This document shows positions 9,054-17,772 of a stretch of DNA of 21,403 bases, one piece after another. Both the position numbers and the translations under genes were made by a program. Position 1 is the stretch's first letter, and every line of letters begins with the position of its first letter. The notes under the pieces were generated by a model. That model did not search any database and was not told the DNA's origin. It saw only the letters and a list, made by a program, of their open reading frames with translations. This stretch comes from Russula earlei (Eukaryota; Basidiomycota; Agaricomycetes; Russulales; Russulaceae), in contig JAGFNK010000804.1 of assembly GCA_025769875.1 (NCBI GenBank), positions 1 through 21,403 of the forward strand, given 5' to 3'.

Positions 9054-9914
9054 TGTTACACCATTTTCCTTTTACGTTTACTTCTTACCTTTTTGCTATG
9101 GACTGCTTGCTTTTGTACGTCCCTTTACTTACCATCTCATGATCTCTTATGTCTTGTGATCCCTTCTTTGTTATCATGTGATCCATACATGTCCAGGTAA
9201 CACTGGATTGCTGTTACTTTCCTTTTGTTTGGTTCTCTTCCCATTTATATTCACTGCTTAGTTTCGACTGTGCAGCGCAGTTACTTGGTTATGACTTATT
9301 TGTGGCCTCATTTCTGTGACTCCTACTTATTATGACTCCTACTATACTAGTAGCACAATCAAAATGCAGCTATTGCTGCGCTTCTCCTGTATATATAAGC
9401 TCAGTACTTTGTGACCAAAGCCCTAAGCTTGGTCTCTTGTAGAATCCAACCTACTCCTGTCCAACATATTTGCCTGCAACCCACTTCACTCCTAATCCTC
9501 AAACCACATCCACATCTCCATCTCACCAACTCTTCACACACACCAACTACCATCTACTCTACCTATCCCTTCCTTCCCTAAGAGTCTCTCTTCACTCCAC
9601 TGAGAAGAGCTCTCCTCCTTTAAGACCTACCTTCCTCTACTCTCTCTGCATTGTTCAAGGTCTCTGACAGACTTGAACGCATATAGCTAGTGGAACCAGC
9701 CCTAGTCTATCCCATTATAAACTTATGCTAGCTTCTCAACAGACTGAGTCATACTAGGAAGGGTCTATTGGCCATAACCTGTTTAGCATAAAACACTTCG
9801 ACCGCTGCAGGGATCCTTACTTTTTATACATGGGAACCAGCCCATCTTTCAAACACATCTCTACTATTGATTTGTCTTTGCGCTTGAGGACTGACACGGC
9901 TCGTTACCATGACA
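9054..9914 (+). mobile_element. Solo LTR (861 bp) inserted in the SANT-like gene
   Basis: Starts TGTTACACC and ends CATGACA, and is flanked by TCTT on both sides (9050-9053 and 9915-9918). Taking out the LTR and one TCTT joins ctc-tt to g-gag in frame and gives NFL-LEHK, the expected continuous helix. It contains a TATA box (TATATAAG, 9392-9399), the shared start-site motif (9419-9440) and a long C/T-rich leader (about 9470-9650). No internal coding region is present, so the element has recombined to a single LTR. The short open frames at 9470 and the first 28 codons of the 9830 frame lie in LTR sequence. Confidence 0.8.
9392..9440 (+). promoter_or_regulatory. LTR core promoter: TATA box plus presumed start-site motif
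   Basis: TATATAAG at 9392-9399, then agccctaagcttggtctctt starting at 9419, the near-identical counterpart of the element at 2060-2081. This promoter faces along the coding strand of the SANT-like gene, so it could drive transcription of the remaining downstream exons; that is an inference. Confidence 0.5.
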
Positions 9915-10930
9915 TCTTGGAGCACAAGGACCAAATGATGTCCAATGCTATGTTCAAGGATCAAGTCTTCAATGAGGCGGCCAGTCAAATTAGGTCCCTT
10001 TGTAAGAAGGGTGGCTTCAAAACTCTGAGCTCATGCAAGATGAAGTGGCAAAGGGTACATGTTTCCTCTTTTCACTACACCTCAACACTGACACCATTCA
10101 ACTAGATGAAGACTGACTGGGACACCATTTCAGCAATCAAAAATAAGTCTGGCATGGTTTGGGATGATGTGACAGGAGTGGACATATCAGCAGAAAACCA
10201 AAATCAGGCAGTGTATGATGACCTGGTCATGGTGTGTCTGTAACTGCTGATTTGTCAACAATATCTTACTTTAGTAGGACAAACCAGCGGTCAAGAAGTT
10301 CCACCACAAGGGCTGGCCACATTGCGAGGCCATGGAATCCCTTGTAGGAACAAAAACTAAAGGCAAACATGCACACTGGGCTTTGCAGCCAACACCTTGT
10401 GCTGAGCATGCTCCATCCCAGCCACCTACTCCTGCTCACCTGACCCCCAATTTGTCTCAAGTCAGCAGCAGCAGGAGGGCATCAACTTCACCATCAAATA
10501 CCTCATTCGACTTCACAAATACCTCATTTGACTTTGTAACCAACAAGCATAAATCACCTCGCATTGACAATATCCTGATGTCCGAAACGTCTTCAGCTAA
10601 AAAACAGAAGGGTGACACTGTGGCATCTGCTGTCATGGGTGTTACAGTGGTCATGAACAGAGTTGTTGATGTCTTTGACTCAACTGTCCATTCTCTTGGT
10701 CTCTCCCTGCCCATGCCTGAATTTGCACCCAAACTTGCACCCGCACCTGCACCCACACTCGCAGGTGATACCATACCTGGATTTTTGGCACTTCCCGAGT
10801 ATGCACGTCAGACACTGGCAGTCCAACACCTTGCCAGTGATATCAAGGATATCACAAATGGTTGTTGGTTGCCAACTGATGATATTGTCCCAGCATTATC
10901 CCTGTGTTGTGAAATGCAACCACAGATAGA

Positions 10931-11025
10931 GGGACCTCAGAGGAGGTGCTTAGTCATTGCCACCCTCTTGGGTCCGACTTGTGGGTTCAACACTATGTGA
11001 CCCAACCTGGGGACCTCAGAGGAGG
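10931..11025. repeat. 16 bp perfect direct repeat, 79 bp apart
   Basis: gggacctcagaggagg occurs at 10931-10946 and again at 11010-11025. The core cctcagagg is itself a palindrome. The repeats bracket the end of the SANT-like open frame and lie just before a tRNA-like sequence. They may be internal repeats of a tRNA-derived SINE (read on the minus strand: tRNA head first, then these repeats) or a footprint of an earlier insertion. Confidence 0.6.
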
Positions 11026-11076
11026 GGGTTGACATGTGCTCACATGATTCCCTATATCCTGGTGCAATTAAGAAAA

Positions 11077-11149
11077 TGGCCAGACTGGGGATTGAACCCA
11101 GGACCTCCTGGATATATACCAGGTGCTCTAACTACTGAGCTACCTAGCC
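11077..11149 (-). tRNA. tRNA-like gene or tRNA-derived SINE head, anticodon UAU
   Basis: The minus strand folds into a complete 73 nt cloverleaf: acceptor GGCTAGG with TCTGGCC (two G-U pairs), discriminator A, D arm GCTC/GAGC, anticodon stem CCTGG/CCAGG, T arm CTGGG-TTCAATC-CCCAG. The box B-like GGTTCAATCCC and an A-box region are intact. The anticodon loop is TATATAT, which puts UAU at 34-36 (would be Ile, codon AUA) but A at position 33, where U is almost universal. That defect plus the nearby direct repeats suggests a tRNA pseudogene or SINE head rather than a working tRNA. No CCA is encoded, as expected in a eukaryote. Confidence 0.65.
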
Positions 11150-11536
11150 TTGGGTACAGTGAAGTGGATTAATCCATATGACAGATTGTATATCCAACAC
11201 CCTGTTTGCCAATAGTGGCATTGGAGAGGTGGATGGCTACCTTGCGCTCATATCTGTGGAGTCATCACATGAGTTTGCATGTGGATACATATGTAATCTG
11301 GTGGAGAAAGTGAAGCGAGCATAAGCGATGATTTGTGTTGTTGTGTCATGTATGTGTATCCAAATAAATATTTCACATATGTGAAATTACATGTGATGTG
11401 CCAAAAACAATTTCTGTCAAAAAGTTGCTCACTTTGTCCCCTGTTTTTGTCCCCTCCCTTGCTCATGATGCCTGATAACCCTCATCAGCAATGGGTACAA
11501 TGGTGATGCCAATGGCACCAATGGCTCTATGTCATG
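11150..11536. other. Spacer between SANT-like gene end and inverted structure
   Basis: Up to about 11324 there may be the C-terminal codons of the SANT-like protein (see that entry). Beyond this I see only noncoding sequence, including ttcacatatgtgaa (11372-11385), a 14 bp palindrome, and repeats of caatgg near 11490-11525. Confidence 0.4.
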
Positions 11537-12905
11537 TTATTGCTGTTTTCAGTGCACTTGGCAGAGTTTGAATTCCACCCAATTCAGCGCAGAAAACCCT
11601 CTCAAATGTGCGGGGCAAATATCTCCCTCAAAACAGCTTCAATTCACATGAAACTCATTGTCCCTGAATTGCCTGAATGAGGGCTAGGCAGCCCCATTGT
11701 TTTCATGAGATTTGAGTGAGAATTGGTGGAGCTGGACTCAAGCCACCTCCACATGTGTATTAGATGAATTACAACTCAAAATCACGGTCTATATCTATTA
11801 TTTTTCCCTCATGTTGTACCCATGGGCTGTCTTGAGGCAGCCCCATAGTGTTTTTGACTCAAGCATTGTGGTGTGCAACGTCATTTCCCTCATATTGTGT
11901 GACAGTAGCACGGTCATGTGCTGGGAAGGAGCCCCCCCAGGAAGTGCACACCTGAGCCCATGGGGTGGTGAAGTGTGTCCAAGAATGCAGAATGACTTCA
12001 TAAGACTGAAGCTCCAAAGAGGAGGAGCACCTAACGGGAACACGAGAATGTGTTTGTTCATTCGACTGCACTCAGGTTCACACAGATGATAAGGGAACAA
12101 CAGGGCAACTTTATTCAACATGGTAGCAGATACAGGTGGGAACTAAGGCTAAGGGACAGGAAAAGCACAAAAGACAGGCATATGAAGGAAATCTAGACGT
12201 GAGAAGGGGACCGAAGCTGGACAATGCAAGGTATTGAGTCGTGGTCTCCAGTGGCTGTGGTAGTGGCATGTGGTGATTTGTGAAGGATGGCTGAGGCCAG
12301 GTGTGGTGATGAGGGGTGTGGTTGAGTCATGACGCGAGGAGGGGGAGACGATGCAAAGGAGAGGCTGGAGGGGGGATAGGGAGAGTGCTGGTGGGTGGTT
12401 GCTTGGGCGCTGATGGCGCTGCCGAACACGATTGCAGGTGGGATGGATGATTGGAGAACTTGGATGGCAGATGTGAGGTAGAGGAGTGAGGGGGCATGGA
12501 AGTAGAAAGGGAGAGGGAAGATGGTGGCAGGCTGGGAAATGGACACATAGGCAGTGTGCAGATCTCTGACTAACAAAGTGAGAGTCTAGTAAAAAAGGGG
12601 AGAAAAGCATACCAAAATGTACAGTAGCAACACCGTCTGATGGCAATGAAGACAGCGGTGTGGTATGGGGCTCTTCGGCTGTGCGTTGGGACTCATCGGT
12701 GCATGGTGAAGGCGGGGGCATTGAGGGTGAGGGCATGCAGCAGTTGATGGGGGCAAGGGTGGCATGCTGGCAGCAATGACGATGATGATGTGAGGACGAA
12801 GAGGAGATGGCACGAAAGGAATATGCACATATGTACTCTTGTAAGCGATTCGTGGCCAGCCATATAGCTGTGTGGGTGAGTTGACATCGAGGCCATGCGC
12901 CTTTG
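11537..12905. repeat. Left outer arm (A) of the 7.6 kb inverted structure
   Basis: This is the reverse complement of 17773-19141. Both arms are 1369 bp and almost identical from about 11616 to 12140, where the two copies encode the same 107- and 125-residue chance frames; they diverge somewhat toward both ends and differ by short indels (extra atcc here, extra catcat-type triplets in the other arm). No terminal target duplication is visible. On the minus strand it reads from possible coding sequence (SPTQLYGWPRIAYKSTY) through a Pro/Ser/His-rich region to an AATAAA-type signal (tttatt, 12110-12115). The large open frames on the minus strand show no known domain. Confidence 0.9.
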
Positions 12906-12948
12906 TGACAATTTTGCATGTCTTGTGGTTTGTGCATTTGTGCTGTAG
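12906..12948. other. 43 bp joint between left arms A and B
   Basis: On the right side the matching arms are separated by about 2.6 kb (15190-17772), but here only these 43 bp remain and I found no match to them in the right-hand interval. It marks either a large internal deletion with filler DNA in the left copy or an insertion in the right copy. Confidence 0.6.
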
Positions 12949-13332
12949 TGAGTTCCCAGGCTTCTGCATTTACATAGGCATAGGACTCTTCCTCCCCATC
13001 CTCATCAATAGCAGGAAGGGATGTCTTGGAAGCCTGAGCTTGTGGTTGTGATCGCTTCAGTCAAGTGGGAGTGCCTGAGCTGTCACTTTCATTTCCACCA
13101 GTTTTTTTTTGGGCAGCCTTCCTTTGGCCAGTAGTACGTGTCGATGCAGGCCAGCATTTTGAAGCATGTTGCTTCGAGCCCATGAGGGTTTAGGGGGTTG
13201 AAATGGAGGGGTAGAGCAAGGTATGGTGAGCAGCTCTGGGAAGGGAAGAACACCCTGTCGTCGTCCTGGAGTAGGAGTGGACAGGTGGACAGTTGATGAA
13301 TAAGCCACACGACTCTTTACGCACTCGCTTTA
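12949..13332 (-). pseudogene. Left inner arm (B): broken N-terminal fragment of the SAM-like gene
   Basis: Reverse complement of 14804-15189 at roughly 90% identity. On the minus strand it encodes KTGGNESDSSGTPT, then a stop (TGA where the other copy has CGA), then QAQASKTSLPAIDEDGEEES and YAYVNAEAW. The rest of the gene is missing because the sequence jumps to arm A after the 43 bp joint. The matching right copy continues into the longer gene at 15190-16588. Open frames on this strand at 13057-13310 are in other phases. Confidence 0.6.
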
Positions 13333-13374
13333 TGCTTTCTTTACATCACACTTTTCGCACACTCAACTAAACAT

Positions 13375-14542
13375 ATGCCACATGGCCGGGCATTGTCTGA
13401 TGATGCACGCTGGATTATCTTACACATGTCTTCAAGATTGACCCTTGACGATATCACCCATCACATTGGAGTTCCTCGTCGTACTATAGAGCGCATTGTG
13501 GCTGATTTCAGATCTTGTGGAACAGCCAATCGCCCAAACAGTCTACTCCAACCAGCAAATAGAATCCTTACAATGCAGGAAGTACAAGTGAGTTCCCCAC
13601 ATTCTCTAGTTCGTTCTGTGGCGCATATTGGCTAGTTTCTTCAAGGCACCATCATCCATACTCCAGATGCCTATCTTGACGAGCTGAGAGATATTTTAAG
13701 AGAAAGGACTGGTGTTGAGGTGTCATTGACGACTATATGGCATACCCTGAGAAGGAGTGGCTTCATGATGAAGAAGGTAAGTCATTTCACCTTGAGTTCA
13801 CACTCAAGTGCACTGACTTGCCCAGCTGAGCAAAAATGCACTAGAGCGCAACGAGGACCTGCACCTTCAGTATCGGTTTACCTTTGGCATCACCTATACT
13901 GCAGAGCAGGCGGTTTTTGTGGACGAAAGCTCCTTTGATTGCCGAACTGACCTTCGAGGGCGAGCATGGGTGATGTCAGGGTAAGCAGCGGTAAGGAAGA
14001 GCTTTTTCATTCAAGGAAAATGGTGTGTCCTGCTATCTATATCTACAACAGACTAGAATACAAAGTATCCAGTTATTCGCTTCTCCCAGTGCTCTCGCTC
14101 AATGGCATCATCTATAGCCAGCTGGTTGAAGGTTTTTTCACATCTGAACTATTTACCAGCTTCATCCAAGGTCTACTTTCGAAAATGAATCCCTTCCCTG
14201 GCAAGAACTCAGTATTGATCATGGACAACGTGCGCATTCATAGAAGTCCACGAATACTCCAAATGGTCAAAGAAAGGTATTATATTGTTTTCTCATGCTG
14301 ATGTATTGCTCATTTGATGAAGGGGATGTCGGCTCCTTTACCTGCCACCATACTCTCCTGATTTTAATCCAATCGAACTCGCATTTTCAAAGATCAAGGC
14401 CTACGTTCATCGGAATGGGGGTGTGGCTCGTGCTGACTTGGGTGGTGATGATACTGATGTGTGGGTTTTCCTGTATAGGGCAGCATTCTCTGTTATGTCA
14501 GATGACACAGCAGGTTGGTTCCACAAATGTCACTATATCTGA
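13375..14542 (+). pseudogene. Tc1-like (DD34E) transposase, spliced, one nonsense codon
   Basis: The start ATG at 13375 opens with MPHGRALSDDARW. A helix-turn-helix follows (TLDDITHHIGVPRRTIERI), then YLDELRDILRERTGVEVS, TTIWHTLRRSGF, the first Asp in VFVDESSFD, NGIIYSQLVEGFF, the second Asp in VLIMDNVRIH, and the Glu in LPPYSPDFNPIELAF. Four introns, 13588-13635, 13777-13825, 14023-14072 and 14277-14322 (46-50 bp), restore the frame throughout; the last one gives exactly 34 residues between second Asp and Glu. The C terminus ends HKCHYI at 14542. The only break is TAA at 13982-13984, where relatives have Gln (SG-Q-RAVRK). The gene sits in the core of the inverted structure; arms B/B' begin 43 bp before the ATG and 261 bp after the stop. 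Confidence 0.88.
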
Positions 14543-14803
14543 ATTTTTCCGAGTTACTGTGGTGTCCCCTTGTTGTACTGTATTGTACCTTGCAAAGCTA
14601 CTGTTCCGGCCTTGAACATCATTGGACCCCAAGCCAACTGCTGCCCCAAGCAGCAGGGAGACCCCCACCACTCATGGCTGCTGGCCATGAAATCAGCTGT
14701 GCTGGCCTTTCCCCCTACAATCTGCTCCCCATGTTCTCACCCGCGTCCATGAACTTGCTACGACACCTGCACGGGTGCCTCATGTGTGGGCCCTGTTGTT
14801 GTG
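14543..14803. other. Noncoding 3' side of the Tc1 core
   Basis: Sequence between the transposase stop and inner arm B'. It contains inverted runs (gctgctggccatg, aactgctgccccaagcagcagg) but no gene. The overlapping open frames here are in conflicting phases and show no domains. Confidence 0.45.
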
Positions 14804-15189
14804 TAAAGTGAGCACGTAAAGAGTCATGTGGCTTATTCATCAACCGTCCACCCTGTCCACTCCTACTCCAGGACGATGACAGGGTGTTCTTCCCTTCCCA
14901 GAGCTGCTCACCATACCTTACTCTACCCCTCCATTTCAACCCCCTAAACCCTCATGGGCTTGAAGCAACATGCTTCAAAATGCCAGCCTACACTGACACA
15001 TACTACTGGCCAAAGGAAGGCTGCCCAAAACAAAACTGGTGGAAATGAAAGTGACAGCTCAGGCACTCCCACTCGACCAAAGCAAACACAACCATGAGCT
15101 CAGGCTTCCAAGACATCCCTTCCTGCTATTGATGAGGATGGGGAGGAAGAGTCCTATGCCTATGTAAATGCAGAAGCCTGGGGAACTCA
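14804..15189. repeat. Right inner arm (B') of the inverted structure
   Basis: Inverted partner of 12949-13332. Its symmetry axis is at about 14069, inside the Tc1 gene, whereas the outer arms are symmetric about 15339. It carries the start of the SAM-like gene (see 15033-16588). An alternative reading is that B/B' are very long terminal repeats of the Tc1 element, but the arms encode part of another protein and no TA target duplication is seen at their outer ends. Confidence 0.85.
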
Positions 15190-16588
15190 GTCCACTGGAC
15201 CTATATACTCTTGCAGATGACGGTAAACACGCCTCACCCATCAGACCCATAGAAGGGAGTGATGCTTCAATTGAAGAGGAAGGTGTGCAAATAATGATGA
15301 ATTGACCCCTTTCGCCGGTGACTGGTGACCCCAGGCTGTCCAACAATCAACCTCACCTTTGATGTCCCATACAAAAATGCATCTTGGGAACTTGCTGTTC
15401 GAATCTGACATCTCATTTTCAGATCTTCTTGTCCAAATTGTGGCCAAAATGGAAATGAGCATCATCTGTCTATCGCACATCAGATACATCCTTCCCTGGA
15501 TGGTGCCCAAGACGGGCAAGCCTGTTGCAAAGTTGCTTGAAGATGGAGCTTCCTTTCAAAAGCTAATTGAGCATGTGTGGAACCATATCGATGAACAGAA
15601 GGCGAAAAACCGTGGAAATGGCAAAGTCAAGCCTTTCAGCATCCAGATTATCGATACCTCTGAACCAGGCACAGAAAGGGTGCGCCTAAATGCTACTCCG
15701 CATAATTTCATCTGACGATTTCTCGATGGAAGGGTCCAGGGAAAAGAAAGATCCAGGTACAGTCAGCACCCTCAAATGCACTTTTGGATCTCCCTGGCCA
15801 AGAACAACATGAACTTTTAAAGCTCCTTGACTGATAAACACCAGTGCGAAAAGCACAATACACCGTGCTATGTGCAAATGAATGGCATACACTACCAGTA
15901 CACGATGGAGGATCTGCGCATTCGGGCCTCCTTGTTGGTATGTGCCATTGTTTTCTTTTGGATCTTCATAGCTTAAAACCACCTTTGCAGGCACGTCACC
16001 TCGCAACAGTTGATACTCCCCCAGACAAACTGGAATCTCACAGACAAATGCTTTCGACAGGTGAAAGTCAGGAACCAGGAAATATCACAACCACCCCCTT
16101 CCAATACGTTGGGCTCCATGCCAAACCCTAGCCACACGGTGGCTGGATCATCCTCTGATCCATCCCAATGGGTGCAAATGATGATGATGATGCTGGGTGG
16201 CACCTTTGCCAACAATGTTAATGGTTCAAACTCCCATTGCTTACCTCACTCTGAAAACATCGTTCCCTTTACTCCGAACCCTGGGTCTTCACCGCCCCAG
16301 TCAAAGTGCACCACATCCAATAGGAACATCACCTACCCTGACCTGAGGGAGTGGCTCCGTTCTATTGAAGAGCACCCTGTCCAAAATAAATATGGTGAAG
16401 ATCTCTCACAGTATGCTGACATCCTTGTAGAAACCCACAAACTTTATATGATTGAAGACATCATACCACTCACTCGCAGTGAGCTGGCAGATGTTGGTGG
16501 CATGGAATTCGGGACAGCCTCATGGATTTTGCACTTTGCAGTGGAGGATGCATCAGCTTTGGAGAAAAATAAGAAGGCTCAATTTTAG
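15033..16588 (+). pseudogene. Decayed gene with C-terminal SAM-like domain (unnamed basidiomycete family)
   Basis: Pieces in order: KTGGNESDSSGTPTRPK; SKTSLPAIDEDGEEESYAYV; EGSDASIEEEG; LTFDVPYKNASWELAV (15349 on); ESDISFSDLLVQIVAKME; KPVAKLLEDGASFQKLI; KNRGNGKVKPFSIQIID; HQCEKHNTPCYVQMNG with YTMEDLRIRASLL; a 52 bp intron (15939-15990, gtatgt..tgcag); ARHLATVDTPPDKL; and YPDLREWLRSIEEHP...SELADVGGMEFGTASWIL (16337-16540), which has the length and pattern of a sterile alpha motif (SAM)-like helical domain. I recall this architecture from basidiomycete genomes but have no name or function for it. Breaks: TGA at 15095 and 15218, frame changes near 15205, 15305 and 15408, and another near 16060, some of which may be introns. 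The N-terminal part is duplicated in inverted orientation at 12949-13332. Confidence 0.5.
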
Positions 16589-16650
16589 GAATATACTAAC
16601 ACTTTTCTATACTAGACTTGGATATATGGACACTATTGTCAAGGCAGTTG

Positions 16651-16809
16651 ACTCTTTCACCATCTCCCCTTTCAAGAGCAGGCAGATCCCTAGTGAATAC
16701 CTCTGTGAGCAGTCGTGATTATGAAGGTACCGGGTCCTATCTGGAAGCCTCTCCATGCTGAAAGCAAGGCCACTCTTTCACCATCCTCCCCTTTAAGAGT
16801 AAGCGGATC
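16651..16809 (+). repeat. ~38 bp direct repeat, 121 bp apart
   Basis: actctttcaccatctcccct with following ttcaagagcaggcagatcc (16651-16689) recurs as actctttcaccatcctcccc with following tttaagagtaagcggatct (16772-16810), with one indel and a few transitions. Function unknown; a local duplication. Confidence 0.7.
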
Positions 16810-16810
16810 T

Positions 16811-17310
16811 CTTCCTTTCCTCCCTCTCCTCACTGCCGGCCATCCCTGTTGTACATGTGCCTGGGATGTAGCTGTATGTATTGCCCTCAACATCCCTGTA
16901 GCCTGCGACGGAAGTCTTTAGCACATCACAGGGTAGCTGGTACCATCAGTTCATGCCCTGTGCATCTCACTCTTTTCCTTTTTTCTGCATCTTTGCCCCA
17001 TGCCAAGTGGTGCAATTGCACAAGGCTGTCAGGGCGGCCCTAGGTCCTGTAGCCTCATTGCGCCCATGCGCATGGACACCCGAGCATGCCCCTTTGCCAT
17101 CGAATGCCCTTTTTTGTTGTCAGATGGGACATTCCCCTCATTCGTGTGCTGGTAGGAATAAGCCAGCTGAACCACAAACACCATTGTTCAGTTGTCGTGT
17201 GCCCTCCGACAGACCAACAGAGAGCCTGAGGTGCAGTCTTTTGATGGGGTAATATATCACACAAGGGAAGCATTTTTCTAGCAATGACCTAACTCTTTTT
17301 TATTTGACTG
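16811..17310. other. No gene recognised between SAM-like gene and candidate exon
   Basis: Several overlapping frames (68, 64 and 99 residues plus; 72 minus) occur, one with a cysteine-rich run (MCLGCSCMYCPQHPC, frame starting 16849), but none shows a known domain or clear intron pattern. Call left open. Confidence 0.35.
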
Positions 17311-17319
17311 GTTATATGC

Positions 17320-17538
17320 ATGGTGTCAGTTCGCATTCTCCCCAGATTCCTCAGAAAGACCGCCTTGCGGTTGACAACCCTCATCCACCTTCCCACCCGA
17401 ATGGTCGGCGTGCCACCCAAACGAAAGCTCGAACTTGAGGTATCAAGCTTGCCTGGTTGCAACGTCATGGTGCTCATCCTGCACCGAGATTGTGCCGCGG
17501 AACCACTGGTAAGTGAATCAGTCTTGAATTGCGACTGA
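17320..17538 (+). CDS. Possible exon, function unknown
   Basis: An open stretch reads RMVGVPPKRKLELEVSSLPG then CNVMVLILHRDCAAEPL and is followed by an excellent splice donor, GTAAGT, at 17509-17514. CpG dinucleotides are kept here (17330-17500), unlike in most of the window, which suggests recent function or an unmethylated state. A competing 146-residue minus-strand frame spans 17289-17729. No family was recognised and no ATG context is decisive; the upstream Met at 17320 may be internal. It may be a later exon of the same element-borne gene set as the SAM-like gene. Confidence 0.25.
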   Translation: MVSVRILPRFLRKTALRLTTLIHLPTRMVGVPPKRKLELEVSSLPGCNVMVLILHRDCAAEPLVSESVLNCD

Positions 17539-17772
17539 AAGACAGAAAACTCACCCATAAAGTGACTGTGAGTGGAGTGCGCTGGACAACGGACTTGAAG
17601 ATGTTGGCATATGGCATGTTCAATCTCAAGAGCAAGAGAATGGGCTAGGTGAAGGTGAGGTGGGTGTGAGAAGCGATGTACAGTGTCCAAGTGATGTGTG
17701 GCAGCAAGGAAGCAACTCAAAAAAAACAAGCGTACGTGTATGTGCCACTGACTCGCTTAGCGTTCGCATTCG

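Larger units (their letters stand above)
8950..11324 (+). pseudogene. Myb/SANT-like DNA-binding protein gene, disrupted by a solo LTR
   Basis: Exons: 8950-9053 after an acceptor (catacag), 9919-10054, 10106-10231, and 10278 to a stop at 10998-11000. Introns are 10055-10105 (51 bp, gtacat..actag) and 10232-10277 (46 bp, gtgtgt..gtag). The protein reads RWMTEEEAEILNFL, LEHKDQ, SLCKKGGFKTLSSCKMKWQ, DWDTISAIKNKSGMVWDD, DLVMDKPAVKKFHHKGWP, MESLVGTKTKGKHAHW: the trihelix-like Myb/SANT-like fold found in fungal and plant PIF/Harbinger partner proteins and related genes. A Pro/Ser-rich linker and an Ala-Pro repeat (PKLAPAPAPT) follow. The LTR at 9054-9914 splits the first helix region. A later open stretch (LFANSGIGEVDGYLAL, to a stop at 11322-11324) resembles the C-terminal tail of this family but is separated by repeats and a tRNA-like sequence. 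The N-terminal exon was not found; a MITE fragment lies just upstream. Confidence 0.75.

Noticed and set aside
10866..10915. CTGATGA...GAAA resembling a hammerhead ribozyme core
   Set aside because: No complementary stem II between the two motifs and the bases are coding in the SANT-like gene.
12149..12937. 262-residue minus-strand open frame (and 274-residue partner at 17660-18484)
   Set aside because: Low-complexity His/Ser/Pro content and equally long frames in other phases; the two arms do not agree on one preserved frame (short indels switch them), so I do not call a protein.
12949..15189. Inner arms as ~385 bp terminal repeats of the Tc1 element
   Set aside because: Outer ends lack TA duplications and the arms encode part of another protein; kept only as an alternative.
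17289..17729. 146-residue minus-strand frame
   Set aside because: Opposite a stretch with a good plus-strand splice donor and better-looking plus-strand peptide; neither is recognisable, so only the plus-strand exon is listed, at low confidence.
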